From the NCBI GenBank assembly GCA_005778405.1, contig SXOA01000096.1, positions 1 through 64,000 of the forward strand: 64,000 bases of DNA, in the 5' to 3' direction. How positions within the stretch are numbered: the stretch's first letter is position 1; the number at the start of each line of letters is the position of its first letter. The notes under the pieces were generated by a model. That model searched no databases, was not told the origin of the DNA, and worked only from the letters and a program-made list of their open reading frames with translations. The position numbers and the translations under genes were made by a program. The DNA is from Planctomycetaceae bacterium. GTDB taxonomy: Bacteria > Planctomycetota > Planctomycetia > Pirellulales > Pirellulaceae. Positions 7,204-15,752 of the stretch are shown here, in pieces.

Positions 7204-10125
7204 ATGAATCGCCAGGTGATGCTGCTGCTATTGGTGCTAGGTCTTTTCTCCGCTTGGGGAAGTCCGCTGCGGGCCGATGAGCCGGCAAAGGGGGAAACAG
7301 CCGAGGGGATTCAGTTCTTTGAGAACAAAGTCCGCCCCATTTTGGTGCAGAACTGCCAAAAATGTCACAGTGACAAAAAGCAGGAAGGAATGCTGCGGCT
7401 GGACGCAAAAGGGGCAATGCTGGCAGGCGGGGAAAGCGGGCCAGCGATTGTGCCAGGGAAGCCCGAAGAGAGCCTGCTGGTGGAGGCTATCAACTACAAG
7501 TCGCTGGAGATGCCCCCCGACCGTCGTCTGAAGGCTGACGAAATCGCGACGCTCACCGAGTGGATCAAGATGGGAGCGCCGTGGCCGCAAGGAGGCGAAG
7601 TCGCCCTTCAACCGCGGAAGACGGCTCTCGTTGTGACCGAAGCTGACCGCCAGCACTGGTCATTTCGGAGCGTGAAGCGGCCGGAGATTCCGGGGACGCA
7701 AGTTGCCAGTCAAGCCTCCTTCATTCGCAGTCCGGTCGATGCCTTTGTTCTCCACGGACTCGCCGCCAAGGGGCTCGCTTCGTCGCCGGAAGCTCAAAAA
7801 CGCGAGCTCATCCGCCGCGCCTATTTCGACGTTACCGGCTTGCCGCCCAATGCGGAAGAGATTGTCACCTTTTCCACTGACGAAGCCCCAGACGCCTACG
7901 AGCGCCTAGTGGACCGGCTGATTGCCAGTCCTCGCTATGGCGAGCGCTGGAGCCGCCACTGGCTCGATGTGGTTCGGTTTGCTCAAACCAATGGTCTGGA
8001 ACGGGATGACGAAAAGCCCAACGCCTGGCGCTACCGCGACTACCTCATCCGCTCGCTCAATCGCGACAAGCCGTATGACCAGTTTTTGAAGGAGCAGCTC
8101 GCCGGCGATGAGATGATGCCGCTCACCGATGATGCCATCACCGCCACCGCCTACTATCGACTCGGCGTTTGGGACGATGAGCCGGACGACGGCAAGCAAG
8201 CGAAGGCGGATGAGCTCGACGACATTGTGGCGACGACCAGCACGGCCATGCTGGGCCTGACCGTCGGCTGTGCTCGCTGCCACGACCACAAGTTCGACCC
8301 GATTGCACAGGAGGACTATTACAGCCTCACCGCTTTTTTTCAGAACATCGAGCTGTACGGCAAAACGCCCGACGTCGTCGCGGGCGGCGTCCCCGTGAAC
8401 AAGGAAGGAGTGTTTCGCGACTTGCAATCCGGTGGGCAAACGCTGGCCGTGGCCGAAAAAAGAGACCCGCCGCCGAAGTCCCATATCCTCGTTCGCGGCA
8501 GTGCCCTCACGCCCGGCAAAGAGGTCCGCCCGCGATTCGTCGAAGTCCTCTGCTCATCCAAGGAGTCCATGCTCCCGACTCTGCCCGAGGAGAAATTCGA
8601 CGTGGACCTCAGCGGCAAGCCCGTCATCTCCTCCAAAGGCCGCCGCACCGTCATCGCTAATTGGATTGCCAATTCCGAAAACCCACTTACCGCGCGCGTC
8701 ATTGTCAATCGTCTCTGGAGCCAGCACTTTGCCCGCGGCATCGTCCCGACTCCCAGCGACTTCGGCCACACCGGCCAGCCGCCAAGCCATCCCGAGCTGC
8801 TCGACTATCTCGCCAGCGAATTAACCCGCGGCAACTGGGAACTGAAGCGCCTGCACCGGATGATGTTGACCTCCGCCACGTATCGCCAGTCCAGCCGCGT
8901 GGCGAATGAGAAGGGAGTGATGCTCGACCCGGATAACACGCTTCTTTGGCGGCAGAACCTGCGGCGGCTGGAAGCGGAAGCGATTCGGGACACGATCTTG
9001 GCCACGAGCGGCTCGCTCAATTTACAGATGGGGGGCCGCGGCATTTTCCCCACGATCCCCCCCGAAGTCCTCTCCGGCCAATCCCGCCCCGGCAACGGCT
9101 GGGAGAACAAGACTACTCTGGCGGAACAGTCCCGTCGAAGCGTTTACATTTTTGCCAAGCGGACCCTCGGAGTCCCGCTGCTCGAATCGCTCGATGCGGC
9201 TAGTGCGGATACATCGACCTCCAAACGGAATGTCACCACCGTCGCTCCGCAGGCGCTCATCCTGCTCAACAGCGATTTCATGGAGCAGCAATCCGCCGCC
9301 ATGGCAGACCGCGTCATACGCGAAGCGGGCAACGACCAGGCCGCACAAATCTCAGCCGCCTATCGCATGGCCCTGGGCCGCGCGCCGACCGCCGGCGAGT
9401 TCCAGGTCGCCACAGCATTCCTGGAGCGGGAAGTTGTCCGCTGGCAGGAAATGTCGAGAGAACATCCGGAATTGGTGAAGGCTCCCGAGGAACAAACCAG
9501 CTTGCGGATCCTTGGCTGGACGGCGTACGACGGAACCTGGTCGCTGCGGGAAGACGGAGGCGTTCAGGTGGAAGCTGCTCCCGGTGCGAAAATCGTGCAG
9601 GATGACATCAAACTCGGCGACGGCACGGTGGAGGCCCAGGTGATGCTGATGAAGGGGGGAGGCGATGCGGGTTTGCTTCTTCGCGCGGACAATCCGACCA
9701 GCGGAACCGACTCCGTCACCGCGTACAACGTCAATTTTCGCAAGGACTCCATCCGCCTGGGAAAGCACGAAAACAACTGGCAGGCGATCAAAGTGATGCC
9801 GCTCGAGCTGGCGGAAAACAAGTGGCACGATGTGAAAGTCGAACTGGAAGCCGGCCGCATCCGCATCTATGTGAACGGCGCAAGAGAACCCCAAATCGAC
9901 TTCACCGATCCTCGGCCGCTTCAGATGGGAAAAGTCGGCTTCCGCACCTATCAAATTCAAACGGCCGTGCGGAACATCGTGTTGACGCAAAAGAACCGAG
10001 TGACCAAGCTGGAAATGAAAGTCGACAAATCCACCCCCATCGTCCTCGAAGGCCCGCAGCAGAGGGCGCTGGCGGGGCTGTGCAAGCTCGTGATGAATTT
10101 GAATGAGTTTGTGTACGTCGATTGA
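7204..10125 (+). CDS. Planctomycete cytochrome C / DUF1549 / DUF1553 protein with inserted LamG-like domain
   Basis: 973 aa. The ATG at 7204 starts a clear signal peptide (MLLLLVLGLFSAWGSPLRA); the in-frame upstream extension lacks sense. A class I cytochrome-like domain carries a haem motif CQKCH (51-55) in ENKVRPILVQN...SGPAIVPG context. DUF1549 (about 165-370) has the second CARCH motif before DHKFDP. DUF1553 (about 480-745) begins with the SENPLTARVIVNRLW motif. About 180 residues (760-945) with a LamG/3-keto-disaccharide-hydrolase-like beta pattern separate the bulk of DUF1553 from its usual terminal peptide (ALAGLCKLVMNLNEFVYVD). These proteins are periplasmic and usually paired with a DUF1501 protein, as here (10878-12392), although a mobile element now lies between them. 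Role unproven, probably electron transfer linked to polymer degradation. Confidence 0.88.
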   Translation: MNRQVMLLLLVLGLFSAWGSPLRADEPAKGETAEGIQFFENKVRPILVQNCQKCHSDKKQEGMLRLDAKGAMLAGGESGPAIVPGKPEESLLVEAINYKSLEMPPDRRLKADEIATLTEWIKMGAPWPQGGEVALQPRKTALVVTEADRQHWSFRSVKRPEIPGTQVASQASFIRSPVDAFVLHGLAAKGLASSPEAQKRELIRRAYFDVTGLPPNAEEIVTFSTDEAPDAYERLVDRLIASPRYGERWSRHWLDVVRFAQTNGLERDDEKPNAWRYRDYLIRSLNRDKPYDQFLKEQLAGDEMMPLTDDAITATAYYRLGVWDDEPDDGKQAKADELDDIVATTSTAMLGLTVGCARCHDHKFDPIAQEDYYSLTAFFQNIELYGKTPDVVAGGVPVNKEGVFRDLQSGGQTLAVAEKRDPPPKSHILVRGSALTPGKEVRPRFVEVLCSSKESMLPTLPEEKFDVDLSGKPVISSKGRRTVIANWIANSENPLTARVIVNRLWSQHFARGIVPTPSDFGHTGQPPSHPELLDYLASELTRGNWELKRLHRMMLTSATYRQSSRVANEKGVMLDPDNTLLWRQNLRRLEAEAIRDTILATSGSLNLQMGGRGIFPTIPPEVLSGQSRPGNGWENKTTLAEQSRRSVYIFAKRTLGVPLLESLDAASADTSTSKRNVTTVAPQALILLNSDFMEQQSAAMADRVIREAGNDQAAQISAAYRMALGRAPTAGEFQVATAFLEREVVRWQEMSREHPELVKAPEEQTSLRILGWTAYDGTWSLREDGGVQVEAAPGAKIVQDDIKLGDGTVEAQVMLMKGGGDAGLLLRADNPTSGTDSVTAYNVNFRKDSIRLGKHENNWQAIKVMPLELAENKWHDVKVELEAGRIRIYVNGAREPQIDFTDPRPLQMGKVGFRTYQIQTAVRNIVLTQKNRVTKLEMKVDKSTPIVLEGPQQRALAGLCKLVMNLNEFVYVD

Positions 10126-10130
10126 AGCAG

Positions 10131-10864
10131 TCCGCGAGCCCCAAGCGTAAGCGCGGGGAGTTTTCGACTTAGCTTAGCGGCGCGAAGGGCTCGCTTTTCA
10201 TTAAGCTATTCTCTCATGGCTTGGTGGCTCCTCACCAATACGACGTACGGCACCTGGCTTCCCGGGGACCCGCGCGGCTCGATCACTTCGGTGCGGGACG
10301 AGCGGAAGGATGATCCACCGAGCAAGGTCCGGTTCGAGCACGATCTTCCCGGCCAGGAACCCGAACCGTACATCCCCGGCCTCTACCGGGCGTCCCTGGA
10401 GCAGTTGAAGGGGCCTCCCACTTACCTGGACCTGCCGCAGGCGAAGCTGGTCCTGGCCCAATTCCAGGAGACGGCCGCTTTTCGCGGTTGGCTCCTGCGA
10501 GCCGCGGCAATCATGGGCAATCACTTTCATCTGGTGGTCCGGGGGCCCGATGAAGTCGATCCGGCGAAGATGCTCGCCGACTTCAAGGCCTATGCCACGC
10601 GGAGCCTGAATCGCCGTTACGGCGTCCCGCCGTCCGAAACGTGGTGGACTACGCGAGGCTCGAAGCGGAAGCTCAATACCGACGATTAATTCACCACGGC
10701 GATCCGGTACGTCCTGGAGAAGCAAGAGTCGCCGCTAGTGATCTTCGATCGCGAAAAAAGCGAGCCCCCTTCGCTTAGCGAGCCCCAAACGTAAGCGAGG
10801 GGAGCTTTCTTCTCTAAGCTAAGCAGCGCGAAGACTCCCCGCGCTTACGCTTGGGGCTCACGGA
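10131..10864 (+). mobile_element. RAYT/REP element with 30-bp terminal inverted repeats
   Basis: The left end 10131-10160 and the reverse complement of the right end 10835-10864 match at 29 of 30 positions (core GAGCCCCAAGCGTAAGCG). A further, direct-orientation copy of the core with a few changes is at 10778-10804. Subterminal parts containing TTAGCTTAG at 10171-10179 and CTAAGCTAA at 10814-10822 are also inverted. The element carries one tyrosine (Y1) transposase-type gene. It begins five bases after the stop codon of the cytochrome/DUF1553 gene and ends 13 bases before the DUF1501 start, so it fills the junction of a normally adjacent pair. Confidence 0.8.
10216..10794 (+). pseudogene. REP-associated tyrosine transposase with in-frame stop
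   Basis: The open part (10216-10689, 157 aa) has the N-terminal WWLLTNTTYGTWLPGDPRGS block, the HUH-type metal motif NHFHLVV (about residues 102-108) and the catalytic Tyr in FKAYATRSLN, typical of the Y1/TnpA_REP family that binds and cuts single-stranded REP hairpins. The TAA at 10687-10689 falls inside the conserved C-terminal helix. Translation past it continues TTAIRYVLEKQESPLVIFD, the standard family C-terminus, up to a TAA at 10794 inside the flanking repeat. The gene is therefore probably inactivated or C-terminally truncated by one nonsense change; suppression or a sequencing error are alternatives. It is flanked by the REP-like repeats it would act on. Confidence 0.75.
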
Positions 10865-10877
10865 CATTGAGGGTAGA

Positions 10878-12392
10878 ATGTATGGGAACATGAAAAGCCG
10901 CTCCACCTACAATCCGCAATCTCCCTGCTCCGGCTCCCGCCGCCAGTTCCTCTGGGAAATGGGTGCCGGCTTCACGGGGCTGGCGCTGACGGGAATGCTG
11001 GAGCAGGACGGTTTCTTTGCAAAGCATGTTTATGGAGCGGAAAGTAGCGCGGCGACCGGCTACCTCAATCCGCTGGCTCCCAAGCTGCCGCATTTTGCGG
11101 CCAAGGCGAAGCACGTCATTTTTCTGTTCATGTACGGCGGGCCGTCCAGCATGGACACCTGGGACTATAAGCCGGAGTTGCAGAAGCGGGACGGGCAGTC
11201 GGTGGAGATTGAGATCCGCCGCCGGAGCATCCAGAAGCAGACGCTGCTGGCGTCGAAGCGGAAATTCAAGCAGCATGGCCAGTCGGGGCTGTGGGGGAGC
11301 GACGCCTTCCCGCACATCAACGAGCACCTCGACAAGATGTGCGTCCTCAAGAGCCTCTACGCGGACACGTTCGCCCACGGCTCGGCGATGATCCAGATGA
11401 ACAGCGGGCGGATCATCCAGGGGTATCCGAGCATGGGGTCGTGGCTGGGGTATGGCCTGGGGAGCGAGAACCGGAATTTGCCCGGCTATGTCGTGATGCT
11501 CGACCCCCGCGGTGGGCCGATCAGTGGGGCGGCGAACTGGTCGAGCGGCTTCATGCCCGCGGCTTTTCAGGGGACGCACCTGCGTTCGAAAGGAGATCCC
11601 ATTCTGGACCTCTCGGCCAAGGGAGGCCAGACTCGTGAAATGCAGAGGGACCAGATTGACACGCTCGCCGCTCTCAATGCCGAGCACATGCAAGACCGCC
11701 CAGGCTACAGCGAGCTTCCCGCCCGCGTCGCCACGTATGAGCTGGCCTTTCAGCTTCAGTCAGCCGCCCCGGAGGTGCTCGACTTCTCGCAGGAAGATGC
11801 GAAGACCTTGGAAATGTACGGGATCAACGAGCCAAAGCCGACGAACCACAAACTGGCGCAAGGGCCGGCGCACGTAGGGCGGCAGTGCCTGACCGCCCGG
11901 CGGCTCGTCGAGCGCGGCGTGCGGTTCGTGCAAATCTACTCCGGCGGCGGCCATCAGCAGGAGAACTGGGACGCCCATCAAGGGCAGGAAGAGAACCTGC
12001 TCATCCACGCCCCGGAAATCGACAAGCCGATCGCCGCTCTGATGACCGACCTCGCCCAGCGCGGACTGCTCGATGAAACGCTCATCGTTTGGGGCGGCGA
12101 ATTCGGCCGCCAGCCCGTTTCTCAAGGAACCAATGGCGGGAGGGATCATAACCCGAAGGGCTTTCTCTACTGGATGGCCGGCGGCGGCGTGAAGGGGGGC
12201 GTCTCCCACGGCGAGCTCGACGAGCTCGGCCACGAAGCCCAGGTCGACCGCCACCACATCCGCGACCTACACGCCACCATCCTCCACCTGATGGGGCTCG
12301 ACCACACTCGGCTCACCTACTTTTACGGCGGCCTGAACCACAAGCTGACCAGCGTGCAAGAGGCGCATGTGATCCAGCAAGTGCTGGCGTGA
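10878..12392 (+). CDS. DUF1501 domain protein (Tat-exported, partner of DUF1549/DUF1553)
   Basis: 504 aa. A twin-arginine signal (SRRQFLWEMGAGFTGLALTG) starts near residue 22, so export of a folded protein is likely. The body has the DUF1501 sulfatase-like fold signatures: VIFLFMYGGPSSMDTWDYKP, then MCVLKSLYADTFAHGSAM, YSGGGHQQENWDAHQG and TLIVWGGEFGR, ending GLDHTRLTYFYGG. DUF1501 proteins belong to the alkaline-phosphatase superfamily and are nearly always next to a DUF1549/DUF1553 cytochrome gene; substrate unknown. The ATG at 10878 has GAGGG four bases upstream; a second ATG at 10890 is possible. The RAYT element ends immediately upstream and may have replaced the original spacer, promoter or coupling. 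Confidence 0.88.
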   Translation: MYGNMKSRSTYNPQSPCSGSRRQFLWEMGAGFTGLALTGMLEQDGFFAKHVYGAESSAATGYLNPLAPKLPHFAAKAKHVIFLFMYGGPSSMDTWDYKPELQKRDGQSVEIEIRRRSIQKQTLLASKRKFKQHGQSGLWGSDAFPHINEHLDKMCVLKSLYADTFAHGSAMIQMNSGRIIQGYPSMGSWLGYGLGSENRNLPGYVVMLDPRGGPISGAANWSSGFMPAAFQGTHLRSKGDPILDLSAKGGQTREMQRDQIDTLAALNAEHMQDRPGYSELPARVATYELAFQLQSAAPEVLDFSQEDAKTLEMYGINEPKPTNHKLAQGPAHVGRQCLTARRLVERGVRFVQIYSGGGHQQENWDAHQGQEENLLIHAPEIDKPIAALMTDLAQRGLLDETLIVWGGEFGRQPVSQGTNGGRDHNPKGFLYWMAGGGVKGGVSHGELDELGHEAQVDRHHIRDLHATILHLMGLDHTRLTYFYGGLNHKLTSVQEAHVIQQVLA

Positions 12393-12414
12393 TGAGGCGA
12401 GATTGCAACGCGAT

Positions 12415-12771
12415 CTAACCCGCCCCGCCCGCAATGGCCCCCATGATCATCACCCCGTAGAAGCACATCCCTCCGAGTCCGCAAAACAGGGCGACCGATA
12501 CCGCAATGGTCAGCCAGAGCTTGGCGTTCTTTGACGCTTCGACCGCGCCGTGATAGTCCCCTTGGGCCAGTTTCCCATCCACTTGCGACGCGAACACAAT
12601 GGCCGGTATGGCCAAGAGGCCGCCGCAAAATACCAGTGACAGAATTGACTCAAGCAGATAGTTCTTGACCGTGCCCGGTGGATAGTACTGCTTGTTTGGC
12701 TGGCCGTAGCTGGAGGGCTGGTAAGGGTTTTGTCCTGGCTGATCACCAAACGGGTTCTGGCCGTAGCTCAT
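12415..12771 (-). CDS. CD225/dispanin-like small membrane protein
   Basis: 118 aa. The N-terminal 33 residues are Gln/Asn/Pro/Tyr-rich and probably disordered (YGQNPFGDQPGQNPYQPSS). Two hydrophobic segments follow: LLESILSLVFCGGLLAIPAIVF and LWLTIAVSVALFCGLGGMCF. Between them is a polar stretch (QVDGKLAQGDYHGAVEASKNAK) that matches the CD225 pattern of short bacterial membrane proteins. An AAAGGAAG Shine-Dalgarno precedes the ATG at 12771. Function is unknown. It is convergent with the DUF1501 gene and lies downstream of an alpha/beta hydrolase on the same strand (34-base gap), so the two could be co-transcribed. Confidence 0.75.
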   Translation of the reverse strand: MSYGQNPFGDQPGQNPYQPSSYGQPNKQYYPPGTVKNYLLESILSLVFCGGLLAIPAIVFASQVDGKLAQGDYHGAVEASKNAKLWLTIAVSVALFCGLGGMCFYGVMIMGAIAGGAG

Positions 12772-12805
12772 GACCGATTCTTCCTTTGTACCGCCCTTGC
12801 GCGGA

Positions 12806-13606
12806 TTAAGAGCCCAAGAACTTTCGAATCGCCCGGTTCACGGTCCGCGGGTCTTCCAGCGGCGACATGTGCCCGGCAGCCGGGACTTCGCAATATTCTG
12901 CGCCGGGAATGGCCGCCGCGATAGAGCGCATTTCCGCGGGCGGTGTAATTACGTCTTCCCCTCCGCACAGGACCAGCGTGGGAACACGGATGGCGCTGAG
13001 CCCTCCGGTGAAGTCCTCTCGCTCCGCCATGCCCCTGAGCGCGGCAGCAATTGACTGCGGTCTGGTACGCAAAATGACTTGCCGCGTCTCCTCCACATAG
13101 GGAGCCTGCGACTTCAGGGACCGTTGGGAGAAGAGCTTGGGGAGCATGGCATCCGCCGCCACATGCGAGCCTTCCGCCAGTACCTTGGCGGCCAGCTTGT
13201 TGCGATTCTCGGCGGCTTCCTGGGAGTCGGCGGCGGCTTTGGTGTCGCAGAGGATGAGGCGAGCGAGCTTGTCCGGATGCCGGGCGGCAAATTGCCAGGC
13301 GATGTAGCCCCCCATCGAAAGGCCGCAGAAAGTCACCGGCTCGCTTTCTTGCAATGCGACAAGCAGGGCGGCAAGTTCATCGGCGAACTGAGCCATCGTG
13401 ACGACTGCATCGTTTGCCGTAATCGGGCTGCTTCGGCCAAATCCGCGCAGATCCGGCGCAATCACCCGAAAGCCCCTCGACAGCTCGCTCACCTGCCCCG
13501 ACCACATCGAGTGGTCCAGCGGAAAGCCATGCACCAGCAGCAGCGGCTGACCGCGTCCCTGGTCGAAGACCTGGAAAGACGCCGAGCCGATGGAAATGGT
13601 GGGCAT
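12806..13606 (-). CDS. Alpha/beta hydrolase
   Basis: 266 aa, cytoplasmic (no signal peptide). The fold is recognisable by LLLVHGFPLDHSMW (oxyanion-hole HG), DLRGFGRSSP, the nucleophile elbow GLSMGG with the catalytic Ser, an acid in CGGEDVITP and the catalytic His in AAGHMSPLE near the end, so the triad is complete. Closest by pattern to 3-oxoadipate enol-lactonase or esterase-like hydrolases, but no pathway neighbours support a specific substrate. No good Shine-Dalgarno precedes the ATG at 13606. Confidence 0.85.
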   Translation of the reverse strand: MPTISIGSASFQVFDQGRGQPLLLVHGFPLDHSMWSGQVSELSRGFRVIAPDLRGFGRSSPITANDAVVTMAQFADELAALLVALQESEPVTFCGLSMGGYIAWQFAARHPDKLARLILCDTKAAADSQEAAENRNKLAAKVLAEGSHVAADAMLPKLFSQRSLKSQAPYVEETRQVILRTRPQSIAAALRGMAEREDFTGGLSAIRVPTLVLCGGEDVITPPAEMRSIAAAIPGAEYCEVPAAGHMSPLEDPRTVNRAIRKFLGS

Positions 13607-13687
13607 CAGAGCAGTGTAACGAACGAACGATTAGAGGTTAGAAATGGCCGCACCGTTTTTCTCAACTCAAACGACCAACCTCTCCGC

Positions 13688-15139
13688 CTACATCAGCCCC
13701 GCGATCGGCTCCGCCTCATAGATGTGGTGCGGGCGGTCCTGGTGATCGAGCCAAGCGGCCGTGGCGGGGATGCCGAGAGAGGAGTAGATGGTGGCGGCCA
13801 TGTGCTCCGGGGTTTGCGGCAGGTTGGCCGGGTAGCCGCCGATTCTGTCAGAGGAGCCGACGACGTTGCCCCCCTTCACACCGCCGCCGGCGAAGAAGAC
13901 CGTCTGCACGGCTCCCCAGTGGTCCCGACCGGGGAGCTTGTAGTGTTGCGGCAGGTGTGTAATGCGGGGGGTGCGTCCGAACTCGCCGGCCATGACGATG
14001 AGGGTGCTGTCCAAGAGGCCGCTTTCCTTCAAATCGTCGAGCAGGGCGGAAAGAGCCCGGTCGGTTGGGGGCAGCAGTTTTTCCTTAAGGTGCGGGAACG
14101 CCTCGCCATGCGTGTCCCAAGATTCGTTGTTGCCAAGATTCACCTGCACCAGGTTGACCCCCGTCTCCACGAGCCGCCGGGCCATGAGGAGCGACCAGCC
14201 GAAGGAGTTTTTGCCGTAGCGCTCCTGTGTTTTCTCGTCGGCTTTGGTCACATCAAAGGCGTGCTGTACCTTCGTGTCGGTGAGGAGCGAGATGACCCCC
14301 TGGCGGAAGCGGTCGAAGTTTTCCGTTTGAGCAAAGCCATCGAGCTCCTGCCGCTGTTGGGCCAGGTTCGAGAGGAGTCCGGTGCGGCTGGAGAAGCGGC
14401 TGGTGTCCATTCCTTGGGGGAGCGAGATGTTGGGGGCTTGGAAATTTCGGTTGTCCTCTTTTCCCCGCTCTTGATGGTCGAACTGGTACTGCGGGAAGGC
14501 CCCGTAGGAAGTGTTGTGAAACGGCGAGGCCTCGATGAACCAGGGATTTCGGTGCGAGCCCATCTGTCCGGCAAACTGCCCCGGCAGCACGCGGCCGCTG
14601 TAATGGACCAGGCGATCCGGCAGGACGACGGCGGGGGGAATGTTGTTCCGCACGCGAGTGGCGTCTCCAGCCACGGACGCGATGCTGGGCCAATCGGTTG
14701 GCTGCGGCGTACCGGGATTGAAGCCGGGCGGCGCCGGAGTCCGCCCCGTGAGCATGATATGATGGCCGAGCGAATGGTCGTTTGACGGGTGCGTGAGAGA
14801 GCGGCACAGGGCCCATAAGTGGCTTCGCTCCGCCAGCATCGGCAGGTGCTCGCAGATCTGGATGCCCGGCGTTTTCGTCGCGATGGGCTTGAATTCCCCC
14901 CGCACGTTGTCCGGTGCGGACGGCTTCATGTCAAAGCTGTCCTGTTGCGCCAGGCCGCCCGACAGAAAGATATAGATGCAGGTCTTGGCTTTTTCCAGCG
15001 GTGCCGCGGTCCCCGCAGCAGGAGCAGCTTCCGCTCGCAGGGCCTGCAAGTGGTTCATCCCGAGGCCGAGCAAGCCGACCGCTCCGGCCTGGATCATGGT
15101 CCGGCGGGAATGACGTGGGTGAGTGAAGGAACGGCTCAT
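13688..15139 (-). CDS. DUF1501 domain protein (second copy)
   Basis: 483 aa. The ATG at 15139 begins a Tat-like leader (HSRRTMIQAGAVGLLGLG); the 33-codon upstream extension is rejected because it would bury that leader, although no clear Shine-Dalgarno precedes either start. DUF1501 signatures are present: CIYIFLSGGLAQQDSFDMKP, GIQICEHLPMLAERSHLWAL, a histidine-containing SLGHHIMLTG block, VQVNLGNNESWDTHGEAF and VMAGEFGRTPR. It has no DUF1549/DUF1553 partner next to it. The C-terminus GRDHWGAVQTVFFAGGGVKGG is conserved in the family. A probable exported alkaline-phosphatase-superfamily protein of unknown substrate. Confidence 0.85.
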   Translation of the reverse strand: MSRSFTHPRHSRRTMIQAGAVGLLGLGMNHLQALRAEAAPAAGTAAPLEKAKTCIYIFLSGGLAQQDSFDMKPSAPDNVRGEFKPIATKTPGIQICEHLPMLAERSHLWALCRSLTHPSNDHSLGHHIMLTGRTPAPPGFNPGTPQPTDWPSIASVAGDATRVRNNIPPAVVLPDRLVHYSGRVLPGQFAGQMGSHRNPWFIEASPFHNTSYGAFPQYQFDHQERGKEDNRNFQAPNISLPQGMDTSRFSSRTGLLSNLAQQRQELDGFAQTENFDRFRQGVISLLTDTKVQHAFDVTKADEKTQERYGKNSFGWSLLMARRLVETGVNLVQVNLGNNESWDTHGEAFPHLKEKLLPPTDRALSALLDDLKESGLLDSTLIVMAGEFGRTPRITHLPQHYKLPGRDHWGAVQTVFFAGGGVKGGNVVGSSDRIGGYPANLPQTPEHMAATIYSSLGIPATAAWLDHQDRPHHIYEAEPIAGLM

Positions 15140-15261
15140 GGCAGGAGGGGAATGCGGTTGGGGCCGAAGCAGGAGCCAGTTCAAAGTATCGTCAATTCTG
15201 GGGCGTGGGTCAAATGGCAATGGGTTTGGGTGCAACAAGTTTGGCCGGCGTGCCTAAGGAT

Positions 15262-15545
15262 TTAGGGATTAGGCGGGTTTGGGGCCGGTGCTGAAGGAAT
15301 GGGCAGCCCGAGCGTTAGTCGCTTGCAGTTTTGGATTACGCCAGTCACGCCTTCGCGCCCGAATTCCAACTCGATTCCATAGTTACCAAGTTCGTTCACC
15401 CACTCTTCCATCTCGCGCACCGCCTGCTCGTAAACGATACTGTGCTCCTCGCAGTTGGCAACTTGTCGCCAATGGTCAACCAGCCAGCCCAAGGCCATGG
15501 CTACACACACGACCACAAAAACAAGTCGCGGATTGTGAATTTCAA
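15262..15545 (-). pseudogene. Small membrane protein gene with a one-base frameshift
   Basis: The open part encodes a helix ending VVVCVAMALGWLVDH followed by a soluble tail. Read in another frame, the bases just upstream give TTG-AAA then FTIRDLF, which is the usual start of short planctomycete proteins of the FTIRDLF...ALGWW type. The two frames join at a run of five A on the plus strand (15517-15521); one extra base there would restore a single protein of about 94 aa. The TTG start (15545-15543) overlaps the stop of the upstream small gene by four bases (TTGA). A real mutation, sequencing error or slippage cannot be told apart here. The stop codon lies in a heptamer-like repeat (15254-15281). 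Confidence 0.6.
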
Positions 15546-15727
15546 AAGCGGTTGAAAAGGAGTATCCAGACTGCGGACAGCGCTACAACCGCCACTACGA
15601 AGAAGACGGTAGCGAACGCCATATCCGCCACTTTTTCGGGCAGGCTTTGGAGAATGAAGTATGCGGCGGCCACTAGTGGTGGCAGCACCAGGACTGCAAT
15701 CATCAAGCTCCGCAGGCTGTACTTCAT
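15542..15727 (-). CDS. 61-aa two-helix membrane protein
   Basis: The ATG at 15727 begins MKYSLRSLMIAVLVLPPLVA, a start shared by many short planctomycete membrane proteins. Two hydrophobic helices (about 8-26 and 37-57) are separated by SLPEKVADM. The longer in-frame extension to 16015 overlaps the HTH gene antiparallel-free and has no protein-like pattern, so it is excluded. Its stop overlaps the start of the next small membrane protein, indicating a two-gene unit. The function is unknown. Confidence 0.55.
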   Translation of the reverse strand: MKYSLRSLMIAVLVLPPLVAAAYFILQSLPEKVADMAFATVFFVVAVVALSAVWILLFNRF

Positions 15728-15752
15728 AAGGGCATTATAGCGGACGGCGCTG

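Noticed and set aside
10216-10864. A classical DDE insertion sequence between the DUF1553 and DUF1501 genes
   Set aside because: The encoded protein is of the HUH/Y1 REP-associated type, and the ends are REP-like rather than IS-like with target duplication.
13079-14785. 568-codon plus-strand frame opposite the second DUF1501 gene and the hydrolase
   Set aside because: It spans two genes and their spacer, and the minus-strand products are clear family members.
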